Source: Erythrocercus mccallii (lineage: Eukaryota; Chordata; Aves; Passeriformes; Dicruridae). From it: a DNA stretch of 64,000 bases. The position numbers and the translations under genes were made by a program. Below the pieces are notes generated by a model that was given only the letters and a program-made list of their open reading frames with translations, searched no databases and had not been told where the DNA came from. Of this stretch, positions 35,641 to 48,900 are shown one piece after another. Positions within the stretch are counted from its first letter, which is position 1; each line of letters opens with the position of its first letter. The stretch covers positions 80,934 to 144,933 of the forward strand of contig VZRG01001717.1 of the NCBI GenBank assembly GCA_013397435.1. The letters are read 5' to 3'.

Positions 35641-38600
35641 TGACACCGCGCGGGGACAGTCCCCGCACACCCGGACCGACGGGGTCCACGGGACAGTGTG
35701 GCAATTGCCAGCAGACCCGTCTCCGACAGGCGTGTTCTCGCTGGCATCAAAGGAGAGCACGAGGCTGGAGTCAAGGCAGGGAAATTCCACGGTTTATATT
35801 ATACGGGAAATCAGATTAGATTATCGCTGAGGATGCTGCAGCTGGCAGGTGAATAGCTCCTGCATCAGGAGAGTGCAACCCTCCCTGCGTGGCCCCCAGA
35901 GCTGTTTGGGGGTGCTCACTCCCTTTATTACAGTACACCCGGTACCCTCTGGCTGCACCCAAAGCCATCACATCCAGCAGCCTCGTTTGTGCTGCAGGCA
36001 CTGCCAGGGAGGGCTCTGCCTTTACCACAGTGTCCCTGGAACACAGATGGGGAAAGTATTGTCAACTTCACCCTGCCAGGAACCATCCTGTGCACCCCAA
36101 AATACATGTGGTAGAATTTTTAAAAAGAAAAATTTCAAGGAAAGCTCTGCTGTTACCTTTCGGTGCTTCCAAGCCACTGTACCCCAGAATGGAAACCACC
36201 TCAATTTACATTTATAACCATATGACCTCTACACATCCCACACAACGTCCCAGGCCTGGCTCTTAGGCCAGTGCTAAATATTGAGCCATATCATAAAACT
36301 GGCAATTGTCAGCACTGAATAGAGTGCACATTTATGGAGACAAAGAACCCCATGCAGACAGACACAAACAACCCCTTTTCTTTGCTGGGCAGCAGCCAGT
36401 CCATTGGCAAGTGCCTCTCCCAAGCTCAAGACTCAGTGCTGAGAGCCCAAAAAACCATCAGCCCAGAGCGATAGTCAGAGTACAGTGTGTCAGCGCAAGC
36501 AGGACAGCTAGAGCACTTAAAAGGAGATGCCACATTTACTTGGCTGTGTGAAAAGGTCTGGGCTCATCTCTTCATGAAATAAAGAGCATGTTTTTCTCTG
36601 TTTATTCTCTTCAGGATTTGTGTCTGGATATTTCAACAGCCACTCGTGGCAGGTGGATGGATGGATAGTTATTATACATAGAAAACTTCAGCTAGCTAAG
36701 AGTCAGAACAAATGGTTCTGAATGTTCAAAACACTGCCCACAAAGTGAAAAGGCTGCATCGTGTCCCCACAAAAGGAAAAAAAACCTGGGAGCATATTTT
36801 ATGCCTGGCAGCATAAATTGCTCATGTAGAAAAATAAAATCTGAACTGGTACGATACAAAGCCTAGTTCTGAACACATCACCTCTTCATCTGCTGCCAGC
36901 TATCAGTATTGTAAATTGGCTTTAGCCATCACACCTCTCATCTGTGTTTCATCTGTAGGCACACTTACTAAAGCCAGGTGAAAAAAAGCCATGCCCTTTC
37001 AGTGCCTCCCACTGCAGTAAAAGCTCATTAGCAACCCTGTGACAAGAGCAGTTTGCACAGATCACCTTTTCCAGGTGCAGAGCAAGGCTGGAGGAAGGCT
37101 GAAGAACAAGTTTTGACACCAAGCTGCAAATTGGCATCAGTGCACCCAAAGTCTCCTGTCTGAGCTCAGCAGCTGAAAGCTGCAAATGGACAGCTGGAGG
37201 ATTCCAGTATGGGCTTCCTGTGTTGCAGCTACTTACCAGAAGATCCCATTCTCCTACAGTCCACCTTCCAAAAGGACAGTTGGAAGGAGGTCTGACCATC
37301 TGGAGAAATTGTTCATGATGTTCTGTGACATCGAAAAATAAAGCAAACAGCTTGGCAAAACACAAGCCTGCTATCGTGCTAATTCCCACTTGCTTTCCCT
37401 TTTGTGGAGCTGCACGTGAGCTTCCAAAAATCGTTGGGATAAAGCAGCAGGTTCAGCTCCTCCAGCCAGGCCACCCCTAGCTGGGAATTCTCATCCACCT
37501 GGCTTCAGGGCTTGCTTTGCTCTGGGGACAATCCCATCTGCTGCCTTTGGGGGCAGCCCCCTCCTGCCACGGTGGCCTGGTCTCCAGCACACGCAGAACA
37601 CACACCTGGGCTGGCATTGTCACCCTCCTGTCCCCCTCCATTGACAGCCTTTGTCACCCTTCAGACAGCTCCACCAAGCACCACAAAACAGCAGAATTTG
37701 GTGTCACAAACCTAAGGCCATTGCGGCCCAGACTGAAAGGCAGAAGATTAAACATGTATGTTTGTAAGCAATTTCAATTCTGCAATTTCAGTTCTAGTGT
37801 CGTGAAAAATATTTCCACTCCTTTAACACTTTGGCAGGAGTTCCATGGAATGATGGAACCATCCCAGGTACGGGTCTTGCCATGTGGATGGCAGAATTCA
37901 AGGCAGCTTGTGCTGAAAGAAAGCGTTCTGTTCACTGAGTTGTAGATTTATGTCCTTCCCTGCTCACAGGGGAGCAGGTGATTACATTTCTGTTAGCAAG
38001 GATCTGAACTCTGGAGTGCATCTGTGAAAGAGAATTACACCCAGAGGTTGAAGTGACCAAGGTTTTCAGGTTGCTTGCTCTTTTCATTTTTTTCCTTCTT
38101 CTTTATTATTCCAGCCTCATTCTTTGAAGTTTATCTGTCCTCTGTTGCTTGTGAATCTTTTGAAGGGATCTATCTTCCTGCTCTGCAAACACTTTGTTTC
38201 ATGCAGAGAGAGTTCAACAGGAAATGTACACTTACCCTTCTAAACATATCAGTGACTTCTCTTAATACAGAGAAATAATCAAATGAAATCATTAGGTTTG
38301 GGCTTCAAATGTTCATCACAACTCTGTTGTGGGCTGGAGTGGGCTAAATCCAGACATGGACACAAACATCCAAATAATCTCACTTCTGAGTTTGAAGTTT
38401 GCTCGTTTAATTTCAGGTGTTTTGATTTGAACTTCGATGTGCTTCAGAATAAAGTGAGCTGCTGGCTTTTCAGCCACTCTAATACTAGAAGACTAAACAA
38501 CCCCCTGAACAGGCTCCATGAGTGAATCCTAAGTGTGTTTTCAGGAACTGTTCCACTGGTTGTAGCCATGCCCTTTAGTGTACCACAAGTAAGAATGAGC

Positions 38601-39598
38601 ACGAGGATTTTTTTCCCCCCCATAAGAATGTGCTACAGAATAGAGAAAAGATTCAGCAAGTATGACTTCAGACTGAGACCCAAGATGCAAATTTATATTT
38701 CCAAATCACTTTCCTGCTAAGACCTACTAAATCAAAATAGAGCTAACAGAGCGGAGCTGTGGTTAACGGGAAAGACACTCAGCACTTGAATGAAAAATGC
38801 AAAAAAAAGCTTCAAAAGAAAAAGGAGGGAACAGTAGGGCATCAAGCTCTTGCCTTTCCCCAGGGCTTCTTTGCATGTCCTGATTTTATTGACACTATCA
38901 TCTCCTTCTGTATTCTTACAGCTCAGCTGTGGTGTGGGGCAGGTTCTGCAGCAATGCCAATCCGCTGAGCTGAACTAAGCACTTCTTGCAGGATTGGCCT
39001 GGGGCCACTGATTTCAATGGGAGCTGCTGGACGCCCAGCATGACTGACAGTTAGGCTCTTTGTGGATCAAAAATCAGAATAATTCTGTTCCATCTGGCAT
39101 TTTTCATGACCCCCGCTGTGCCCAATATTGCAGTCACAACACCTCGCTTTTTAAAAATCACCGCTCAGCCAAAGGCATCAAATGTAACAAGCACTTGAAC
39201 AAGTGAAATAGCAGCAGCAACAAAATTCTTGCATATTACCATTACAGTAAGTAGTTGGGAACTCCTTAAACAAACCTGCTTTGTCAGGGGAGGAATGCTT
39301 CATCTGCTCTTTGGGGTGCTCCATTCTTAACCCCCAAGTCACTGGTAACTAGAAAATGTAGATGGGTGTCGAGCTGACAAAATCTTCTCTAGGTCTTTTC
39401 TAGGTCTCACAGTACGGATTCACTGCAGGCCAAAAAATTAATCTCTGAAGAGGACGTAAAGGAAGTAAAAAATAGCAGAGGTAGTTAGGGTGGCAGAGAA
39501 AACAGCCTGATAGATGGAAAAACCAAAGAGAGTGATAGAAAAAAGCCTAAGACAAAGAGAAAATAAACTGATTTGAAGGAAGTGAAGTTTTAGACTAG
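35641..39598. other. Intergenic, no gene recognised
   Basis: GC-rich sequence to about 35720 is followed by a TATA-like stretch on the minus strand (35793-35803). The rest is ordinary intergenic DNA with no known gene. 39050-39260 is AT-rich, repeat-free and may be conserved. Confidence 0.6.
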
Positions 39599-40170
39599 AA
39601 ACATAAGAATTGCTGGACTTTCCAGCAGAGCGGAGTCCAGTATCCTGTCCCAGCAGGGCTGAATGCTGATGGAAGGGTAAGAAAACAGAAGTTTATAAAC
39701 TTTCTCCCTGACAAACTCTTTCTGTTCTAAGACACACGGTATCTCAGAACCAGAGATGGTAACAAGTGTGTTTAGTAGCTTCTGGTGGAGTTTGCTTCTG
39801 TGAACAGGTCCAGTGTGAATCCAGGTAAACTTTTGGCATTGACAACACCCTCTGGCAGGAATGCTCACAAGCGTACCCACACTGCTTTTGAAACAGAGGA
39901 CCTGCACTTCTTCCAGGTTTGCCACATATTTCTTGAAATATGAGAGCTCCCAGATGATGTTTTTCTAATCACATTCATCCTCTACTCCATTCATGATCTT
40001 TATACTATTTTATCTCAAGCCTATTCAGTTGGTTTGTTCCTAAGATGAAAACTTCATGTAATGGTCAACACAGAAAGGGGACCATATCTTTTACTGCTCT
40101 ATCTGCCTGTGTCTTTTCAATCCTTCTTTGGAGGTGTAATCATGTCAATAACACAGCAGGAGAGGTAAAG
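39599..40170 (-). mobile_element. Ancient CR1/L3-like LINE relic
   Basis: Patches such as ACATAAGAATTGCTGG, AGTCCAGTATCCTGTC and CCATTCATGATCTTTATA match, as I recall it, an old CR1-type LINE 3' region common in reptile genomes and read here in reverse orientation. The copy is diverged and interrupted, with no intact reading frame. Family name is uncertain; LINE origin is fairly likely. Confidence 0.5.
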
Positions 40171-41270
40171 GAACCTCAGTTTATTTCCTCACACTCCTTT
40201 GACTGCTTCTGGAAAGCAATTCCTTGAAACCAAATAGTAGAAGGTTTAGTAAATCGCTGCACTTTCATGTTTCTGGAAGTGTTTTCAGAGGCACAACGAC
40301 CTCCTCCCCATCCCACATACAAAGTGGGAGCCTAGGATGAGCATCAGGCCCCAGAACGTACAAACCAAAGCATGGATGTCTCATTATGGGCTGCCTTATG
40401 GCATACGGACACTGTGTGCAGTGCATATTGCACAAATCCTGCTCCCTCTGAGGTGTGAAGTTAGAGTTTTTATTAGCTCTGAATTACTGGGGGCAAACAA
40501 CGAGCCCTATCAAGGTTGTTGTGTGGCTTAAAAAAGAGCAGATTGGAGGCATTTCCAAGCTGCAGGGAAAATAATGAAAATTCAAAATTAGACAAAAGTG
40601 GGAAGAGTCTGGAGAAAGGAAAATGATCTCCAGATGGAGGACAGGGGAATGCCAAAAGTCTTGAAGACGTTCTATTTTAATCCCAATTCCCCAAGCATTG
40701 CATGTTGTTTATAACACAAAATTGCTTGTATTGTTTGTATGTTGCTGCTTGATTTCCAAAGCGATGAAACAAGCTGTGGAAGCCACAGCAGGGCTCCCTT
40801 TCAGACATTAAATCAATGCCCTACATCTGTTGAAATCCTGGCGAGCCCGAGGCAGCAGCGCCAAATTCCGGAGTCTGTCCTCAGCAGGAGCCGTGTGCTG
40901 AACGTCTGCATTTGGGCTCCAAGCTTGGCCTGTTGGCTCTCCTCCTCTGAAAACCCTTTGGGAGGCTCCTCAGTCCAAGTGCTGGGAGGGGGAGCTCCTC
41001 CCTGCCACCTCCAGCAACTCCTGGGATGCAGCTGAGGCTCTGGAGAGCCCTGGACCGTGCAGGGGAGGACAGTGAGGGAGGCTGGACTGACATCAAGCCA
41101 TGAAGTCACCATCAAAGAGGGTGTTTTAATGGGTTTTTTTGTCCTGAGAAAAGTTTTCCCGCCTTTTTTCTCTGTGCTGGAAGATGGGAAGTTCTCTGAG
41201 CTGACCAAAAGGCAGCAGACTTCAGTGGAGTCTGGAAGCCATGAAAAGCTCCCAACACCCACATACAAAC

Positions 41271-41312
41271 AATGTGTTCAAAATGTGTTCAAAATGTGTT
41301 CAAAATGTTCAA
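41271..41312. repeat. Short tandem repeat, unit AATGTGTTCAA
   Basis: Three exact 11-bp copies are followed by a shortened fourth copy. Confidence 0.95.
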
Positions 41313-44300
41313 AAATTCAAAAAAAACCCACCCCAACAAAACCCCAAAAATGAGGAATTTACTGTACCGAGCTCTCCAAATGCCTGAGGTCTGCCTGTCC
41401 TCCCACAGCTTAGGCACACAGGAATCAATCCAGATGGGAACAGAAACAAAAAGCACCACGGAAGCCCTGCAGAACGCTGTGTCCTGTCCCGTGTGACTCT
41501 GAGGCTGCTCCCACCTCTGCCCACCCTGGCCTCTCAGCAGCACACTTCAACCTGTTCATTCCCTGAGCCTGCTTGGGTGCAATCAGACCCTGATGTTTGG
41601 GGTCCCTGTCCCTTCTGCAAACTGCCTGGGTGAGCACACAGAGAAGGGTTCAAAGGACATTCCTGGCTCCTAACGCGGGGATGCTGCAGGTTTTTCAGTG
41701 GGCAGCATCCTCTGACCTGCTGGAGCCTGCCTAGCTCCCTCAGAGTCTTTGTTTCCAGGAGGGAAATCATTCCTGCTTGTCAAGTGTGGGCGTTGAAAGA
41801 ATATGTGTCCAGTCACTGCCGTGTTCTGGGAATTAATGGGCAAGCCACGGCAGAAGGAGCCCCTGCTCAATGCCTGGGGTGCAGGGCAGTTTTTGTCTGA
41901 GCTGGGGGTGACAGTGGCAGGAGGCAATGAGCACGAAGGGCTGTTACAGATTTCTTCCACACTAGAAAGCATATTACAGTTTTCTTAAGAAAATGCAAAC
42001 CTTTGGTAAGGCATACCAGCATTTATGACTTTGCCTCGTTACAAATGATAAATTAAAAATAGTTCACATTTTCTAATAGAGATGCTGTAGTTAAAAAAAA
42101 AAAAAAGATTCTGAGCTCTGATGATCTATTTAAATCTCCTAGCAGTGGTGATCCCACTCTCTTCCCTAACCTGCCCTATCAGGTGCCCAGGAACAGCTGC
42201 CTCACAGGCATCCCTAGCTATGACATCCTGCTGTGGGCATCAGCAGATAAAGAGAGCAGCAAACCCCAGCTCCAGCTCTGATGAGGTACAACGTCAGAAC
42301 AAACACATAGGAAATATTATTTCCTTTCATGACAAATTTAACTTTTTTTTTTCTTTTTTAAGAAAGAGATGTTACTCTTACACAAGCAGAATTTAGCAAT
42401 ACCCAATTCCTACTTTAAAAGCCCCCAACAAACAAAGAGAAAAGGGGCTTTGTATGAATATGCAGAAGTAACAGCCACAAAGAAATTATATCTGCCTTAA
42501 GGTACAACCTGAGCAATTTGCTCCCATGTGAATTATGAACCAGCACTCAAATAATATGTTTATTAGACTTTTCTATGGTGACACCAAACCAAAGCAACTT
42601 ACACTCAGTTTTTTCACCCTTGTGCCTTGAATACCAAGAAAAGGGTGGGTGGTTTTTTGGCAGAGTAGATTGATAAACCTGTCATGCAAATATTTTGCCT
42701 GCTTAGTCACTGCAGCTCCTATTCTTGTGAAGCATTCTGAAAGTGACCCCCATGTCTTGGTGGGTGGAGAAAAAGAGGGGTTGAAAATAGAAAAAAGATT
42801 AGATAGGAATTAATAATGTTTACAAAGTGCTTTCAGATGAGAAGTTGCACGAGCCAAAATAGTATTAAATAATTAAAGCCCTCAAAGTGGGGCAGATCAT
42901 GGGACAGCAGCAGGGATTTTTGTTGTCTGTGTGTCTGCCTATTAAGCTTGTTTTGCTTGTGTCTGACCATTTGTGAGATAGCCATGAAAAGCCACCCAAC
43001 AGAGTAACCAACAAAAGCAGTGAATAAGAACTGTTGATAAGGCTGTGGGCACAAGCATGGGAGCTCTGCCTCACGTCCAAAGCTGTTTCGGGTCAAAGAT
43101 ACTGTGAAATTCACAAGAAATAAACACTTGTGCACCAGGGGATGAAATTCTGACCTCACACTAATGTCAGTTCCTAAGAACTCCATCAGCCTTGAAGTGC
43201 ATCCCTGTAAATCTCCCTGGAATGTCACTACAGGAGTTACCTTCACTGCAGCAGGAGCCACAGAGGAGCAAAGCCAGGGCAGCACCAGCAGTCCCAGGAG
43301 TCACTTCAGACACCTGTAAAACACCAGCAATACCTAGAGCCACGATTCCCAAACCCTCCAGCAGAGACTGCTCTGAGCAATGAACAATGTGCAGAAATAT
43401 TGCTGCACAAACGCCACTTCTACTGGGCTGCAAAATTAGTGTGGGTGCAGAGAACACGACAGGCTTGTGAGCTGGGGTTTCTATGGAGGCATTCCCTGCA
43501 GCAGCTCCCTGTTGTACTCGGCTCAAAGCGCCCCAGACACAGGCAGACAGGGGATGGAAAACTGGCAGAAGCTCTATAAACAAAGGATAATGATCAGCAG
43601 GGAAGTGTTGGAGGAGGTGAGAGCCTAATGCAGCCCAGCAGGGACTGCGAGCGCCTGTCTCAGTACGAAAATCTAAATAAAAATAATAGGAGTAGAAAGC
43701 AGGGAAAGGGCCAGTTAAAGGAAGCGGCACTCCCTGGCCCTGAGTAGTCACCACAAAATTTGCTCAGTTCTGCGTTTCTCCACAACCACATATGGAACAG
43801 GAGAGGTTAATTTTGTGAGACAGCAAGTCCGCTGTCAAGTGTTACACGCTGCCACAAAATAGGATGGATTTGGAAGCAGATGAAAGTCTGTGTGCACAAA
43901 GGAAATTATCTACACCATAGATAATGACTGCGAGAGAAAAATTCCACTACCTGGGAGAGGTACCAGAGTATAAACCTTTAACTGCAGACAGAAAACCACT
44001 TGATACATCTTTGATATCAATTCCTGTCCTTTTCCGAGTTAAGATACTAAACGGAGTTTCTTAGAAAGTTGTGTTTGATTTGAAGGAGTAAGAAATGGTA
44101 GGAAACCTCACCTGTTCTGTAACAAAATAAATATTTTTTTCCTGTTGCTTCTCCATTTAACAGTTAAAAGAAACATCCTGTCATCACTTTGTTATACCCA
44201 GCTTTTACACAGAGATACTGTTTGAGGGAGAGATCCTCAAAATTCTTTTGACTCTTATTATACAGGACTCCCTGGGGACAAGAACCTTGGAGCTACATAA

Positions 44301-44951
44301 AAATTATTGTCCATATGCTAGAGGTTTGAGAGGCTAAGAAGAATGAGTAAGAGATTTGATTAGGAGGGTGAAATCAAATCCTTTAACCATCATGAGCTCT
44401 AAGAAGCACAGAGTTCACTTTCAACACATAGAAAACACCTACAGATGCTGAAGAAGAACACCGTAAAAATTGGCTTCCTGTCAAAACATTTGCCCAAGTC
44501 CTTAACTTTATGTAATTCACAAATTTCAAGAGCCCACTTTGATTTACAGGTGACGTATTGTAAAGTAAGCATCAGCTTACTGTCAAAGCAGTCTGCAACT
44601 GAGCTGACCAGAGCAAAACACAAGGAAAACTAAATTTGCTTCATTTCTCTACTTTCACGAATAAATTCTCTCTTGCAATCATATTTACCACCCTTAATTT
44701 CTTTTCCTGTTTATACTTTCTATTTCATTTCTCTTCATTACCAGTAAAATTTGTGCAAATCTCCCTGCTGTGTCTGATGGAGCTGTGGGGACCTGCAGCT
44801 GATTTGCTGCATGTGGGTGGATCCTGGTTCTGGGATCTGGCAGAGCTGGGCTCCCCTGCCCTAATGACTCTCTTGACCTTCCCTTGTCACCTGCAGCCAG
44901 CTACCCATCCCTGCAAGGTCTCAGAACGAGCCTCTTTGGTGAAAAGGCAAG

Positions 44952-44990
44952 AGTTTGGATCAAAATGTTTGGATCAAAGAGTTTGGATCA
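44952..44990. repeat. Triplicated GTTTGGATCA
   Basis: Three copies of the 10-mer at spacings of about 14 bp. Local slippage is the likely origin. Confidence 0.9.
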
Positions 44991-45049
44991 TTTAGTTAAC
45001 CCTTGTGGTGGCTCACAGCTGTTGTCTGATGCCAGAAGATGATGCGGTT

Positions 45050-45720
45050 CATGCTCAAGGTTTATTTTCAGTAACGTGAAGATGCACTGAAGACAAAACA
45101 CAGCTTTCGATTTCCATGGCTTTCGCCAGGCTGGGTTACAGGGAAAACTCTACCACAGCAGAGAGCCTCCTGAGGCACCAGGAACCCTTTGGGGGAGGCT
45201 GAGTTTGGAGCTCTCCCAGCGCAGCAGGAGCCGCTCCTGTCCAGCCACCTCTTCCCTTGGCTATCGGCTGATCCTCCGCCTTTCTCAGCCTCGAAAAACA
45301 AACCAAGGAGCCAGCGTTCTGAGGTCTGGCTGCTCTGCTAGGACAAGCTGTTCCCGGTGCATCGGGAAGCTGCTTTTCCTGCCGCTTGTGAGCGCTGCGA
45401 GGGCTCAGCCCGGCACGGAGCGAGAGCTGCGCTGGCGGGCAGAGCGCAGAGCGCACCCTTGGGTGCATCCCGGCTGGAGGTGCAGGAGCTTCCCCTGCCG
45501 GCAGCTCCGCTTTCCAGGCATCCCCTGCCCGGGATTTACCCTGGGGAGGAAGCAGAGGAGCTGAATCCAGAGGGCAGCGGCGCCCGCGGTGCCCGGCAGG
45601 GGCCGACAGAGACCGCGCTGCCCGCGGCTGTCGCGACAGGCGGGTACCGACAGCTCGGCCCGAGTATCACGGCCGGCAGCAGCGCTGGCACCCGCCAGGA
45701 CACGCAGCACCAGGTCATGG
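45050..45720 (-). other. Candidate minus-strand transcription unit with CpG-rich head
   Basis: Read on the minus strand, the block starts in CpG-dense sequence (about 45720 down to 45340), continues in moderate-GC sequence and ends with AATAAA (complement of 45061-45066). One ATG-started frame, 45468-45136, gives 110 codons (start MHPRVRSALCPPAQ) without a known domain. The arrangement of a CpG-rich start and a poly(A) signal about 650 bp later fits a short non-coding transcript, a processed retrocopy or a solo long terminal repeat. I cannot choose among these. The CR1 fragment beside it begins at 45716. Confidence 0.3.
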
Positions 45721-45940
45721 GATAGGCTGGGTGGGAAGGGACATCATGCAGATCCTCTGCCATGGGCAGGGACACCTTCCGCTATCCCAGGCTGCTCCAA
45801 GCCTTGTCCAGCCTGGCCTTGGGCACTGCCAGGGATCCAGGGGCAGCCGCAGCTGCCCTGGGCAACCTGGGCCAGGGCCTCCGCACCCTCCCAGCAGCGA
45901 ATTTCTTCCCAAAATCCAGTCTAACCCTGGCTCTGAGGAC
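45716..45940 (-). mobile_element. CR1 LINE fragment
   Basis: Segments such as CCATGGGCAGGGACACCTTCC and CCTGGCCTTGGGCACTGCCAGG are typical of the reverse complement of the CR1 3' end in birds. The copy is truncated and lacks a reading frame. Confidence 0.85.
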
Positions 45941-48900
45941 AGCAGTGACCATGAGGAATCACATGTGTACAGAGTTGGTGACTCCAGGCAGGGAGCTGCA
46001 GGCAGGAGACACAAAACTCTGCCAGGAATCTGAAATCAGAGGTGCAGTGATGCAGCCAGCAGCAATATCAACAGGACAGCCAGTGAGGTAAAGCTTTGTG
46101 GGGCACTGATCCTGGGAAAGCAGCTCCCACATGCATCCATAAGGAATGTGTTTCACCACATTAGCAAAAATCCCTCTGAGCAGAGGGTTGGAGGAACCTG
46201 TTGGCTGATGCTGTTAGAAGAGGCTGGAGAACAGCAGCAGCCAGAGCTGCTGCCTCCTGCCCTGGGAGGGAGCCACGCCAGTGCCAGCCACACTGCTCCG
46301 GTGCTGGGAGCCCACCCTACACCTGGCTGGGACACAGCTGCAAAATTAGGGGGAGTGAGGTACACTGGAGTCATCCCAGTGTAGTTTGTAATACACCATT
46401 AAGAGCATTCCGTATCCTTTGGGACACAAACCTCAGGAGTGATGTATTTATTCCACAGGGACAGGAGGGCTGTGGATCCAAGCACCCCCAGACTCACAGG
46501 GACCACACCAGGCTTTGGAGCAGGTGAGAGGTCAATACCCTCTGGGAGCCATGGAGTGACACCACTCTCTCCACTTGTTCTGACACCTGGAATGGAGCAG
46601 GTCGTGCCTATTTCTAACTCTCACTAAGCCAATGTGAAAAAACATCCATACAACAACAGGAGCTGCAAAGGCAGGTTGAGGCAAGAGCTGAACACCACAG
46701 AGCAGAGCAAGGTGGGATGAAGGTGTCAGGTCAGAGTGGAAGGGAAGATGGGGGAAATCCTCCCCCAATACCTGTTAGGAAGCAGATCCTATTACTGGGG
46801 GCCTAAATCTTAGCCCAACCAGTGCCAGCAGCTGTTCAAATTAGAAGGATGAAGGAAAATTAATGATGGAAGAGACTTGCAGAAAAATGACTTTGACACA
46901 AAACAGTGGTAGCAGAGGTGCTGATGGAAAGTGAAATAAGGAAATCAGTTTTCTAGGAGGACGGACTGACGAGTTACACTGCCACGTTTTGTCACCACAA
47001 ATATACTTGGGCAAAACTAACTGGAAAGATCAAATAACTCATGCAAAAACAGTTAAACAAGAGTGCATACACACTGCTCAGCAGGAGATCATAGTCCAAT
47101 TTCCCAAGCAGCAATACCCCTTTCCCTCCCATTTTTTTTTTCTTTTTCTCTGTGGACCCTTCAAAAATATCCCAAAATCCCAGAGACAGCATCCCACTGT
47201 GCTGAGCAGGCTGTGCATTCCCTGGATAGCCACCCAAAACTCTCCTCTGGCTTTTCCCAGAGCCAAACCTGGGCTCAGCCTGGAGCGTGGGACAAAGCCC
47301 AGCAGAGCAGGGTGCTGAGCACGGGCAGGCAAGGGCAGCAGAGGGAGTTCCTGGGGCACAAGGACAAGGCTGAGCAGCAAACAGCTCTGTGCCCCACTGT
47401 CACTGCCCTGTCCCTGGAGAGGATTCCACCAGCTTCAGGAAATTAAGGGGGACTTAGGGTCACAGCGCTCTGAGACTGGCCACAGGTTTGCACTGTGCAG
47501 AATAAATGAGATTCTGCTAAGAGCTGGGGATCAGTAAAGTCTCAGCTCAGAGCTACAAGTGCCTGAATCTCTTCAGCATTCTCCAAGCCACGGGGAAATG
47601 GGAGTGTTCATCAGCCCAAACACACCAGCCCTCATCCAGTGGCAGGATCTGCTCTGATCCATTATCCATTATCCAATTATCCAATGGATAATGCTGCAAT
47701 CATGGGCAGGATCTCTCCAAGAATTCACCCTTCAAATCAGTGGGGATCTTCTGTCTCAAGGAGTGAAACACTGGTGAAGAGGAAATGGCTGAGGAGGTTC
47801 CCGGGTTTGAGATTTGCTTCTTGCCTCCACTGTTTCCTTTGGTCCTATGGAAACAGTCACTAAATCTGCATCAGCTTCCCAGTTCCTGTAGCCTGTAAAT
47901 CAACCAGAACTCCCCTTGACCTTGGTGGGAGGCTTGGCTTGCACGATTAAAGCCAGCAGAGGAGAGACAGCAATGAAAAATCACATACAAGAGCCTTTCT
48001 TTTCTTCTCTTTCTTTTTATTTATTTTTTTTCCAAGAAAAGAAAAGTATTTCTAGCAACAAGAAATCTTTTCTGCTCCTAAGGGCAAACTTTGAAAGTGA
48101 AGGAACTGTTACATGCTTATATCCATTATTTGTTAGTAGGTTTCACACAGGTAACTTGCTCAATTCACTTTGAAAATATTTCCTTTAATATAGGAACAGA
48201 GGAGATAGATTAAAAGCATGCAAGTCTCCTGCTGAATGCCAGAGGCTCTGGAGCACTGAACTCAGCACTTTGTAAAATTATCTCCCTTCAAACAAACTCT
48301 CTAATGTACTGATGGAAAAGGAGAAGGGAGGTGGGAGCCAAATAATGCTAGAGAGAATTCAAGTCAATTTTCTACCTACACAGCCTGACAGGACCCTGGC
48401 CTTGGCCACGACCTTTCCAGAGCTCTGCTTACCTGGGGGCCTCCAAGCCCCCTTTTGGAAACCATAATTGGCCCTATTAGCCAACAAAGAAAACAAAAGC
48501 TAACAGAAAGTTCAAGAATTGAGCACACCCTGCACTCAGGTTTCATTTCAATCCTTGGATTAAAAGTTTTTGTCCAAATCCACTCTAATTAAAGATGGTG
48601 GGAGCTTTGTGGATCTCCAGATATTTCTACCACCCCCATCAGGATTTAGTTTGCTGGACTTTAAGACCCTCACTGTCTGATCAAGGATTTCAGCTTCATT
48701 GCAGCTCCCAGCTCACTGCTTTGGGCTGCAGGATGAGTAAGCAGCTATTCTAATAAGGGAAAGATGAGACTGGAACCTGTCCTAGGCTATGGAGATTGGA
48801 GGATTGTGCCACACAGCTCTGAGCACCTCCAGCTTTCCTTGAAGCCTGTGGCAGCAACCCAGGATCAGATCTTCACTTACTCAGAATGTAATTCTCCTGG

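Larger units (their letters stand above)
40171..45049. other. Intergenic, no gene recognised
   Basis: Holds an 11-bp short tandem repeat (41271-41312), a poly(A) run (42093-42106) and a triplicated GTTTGGATCA (44952-44990). No coding exon or known repeat family is recognised. Confidence 0.6.

Noticed and set aside
47660..47693. Short hairpin (11-bp arms)
   Set aside because: Too short and AT-rich to support a microRNA precursor; it probably arose from local ATTATCC slippage.
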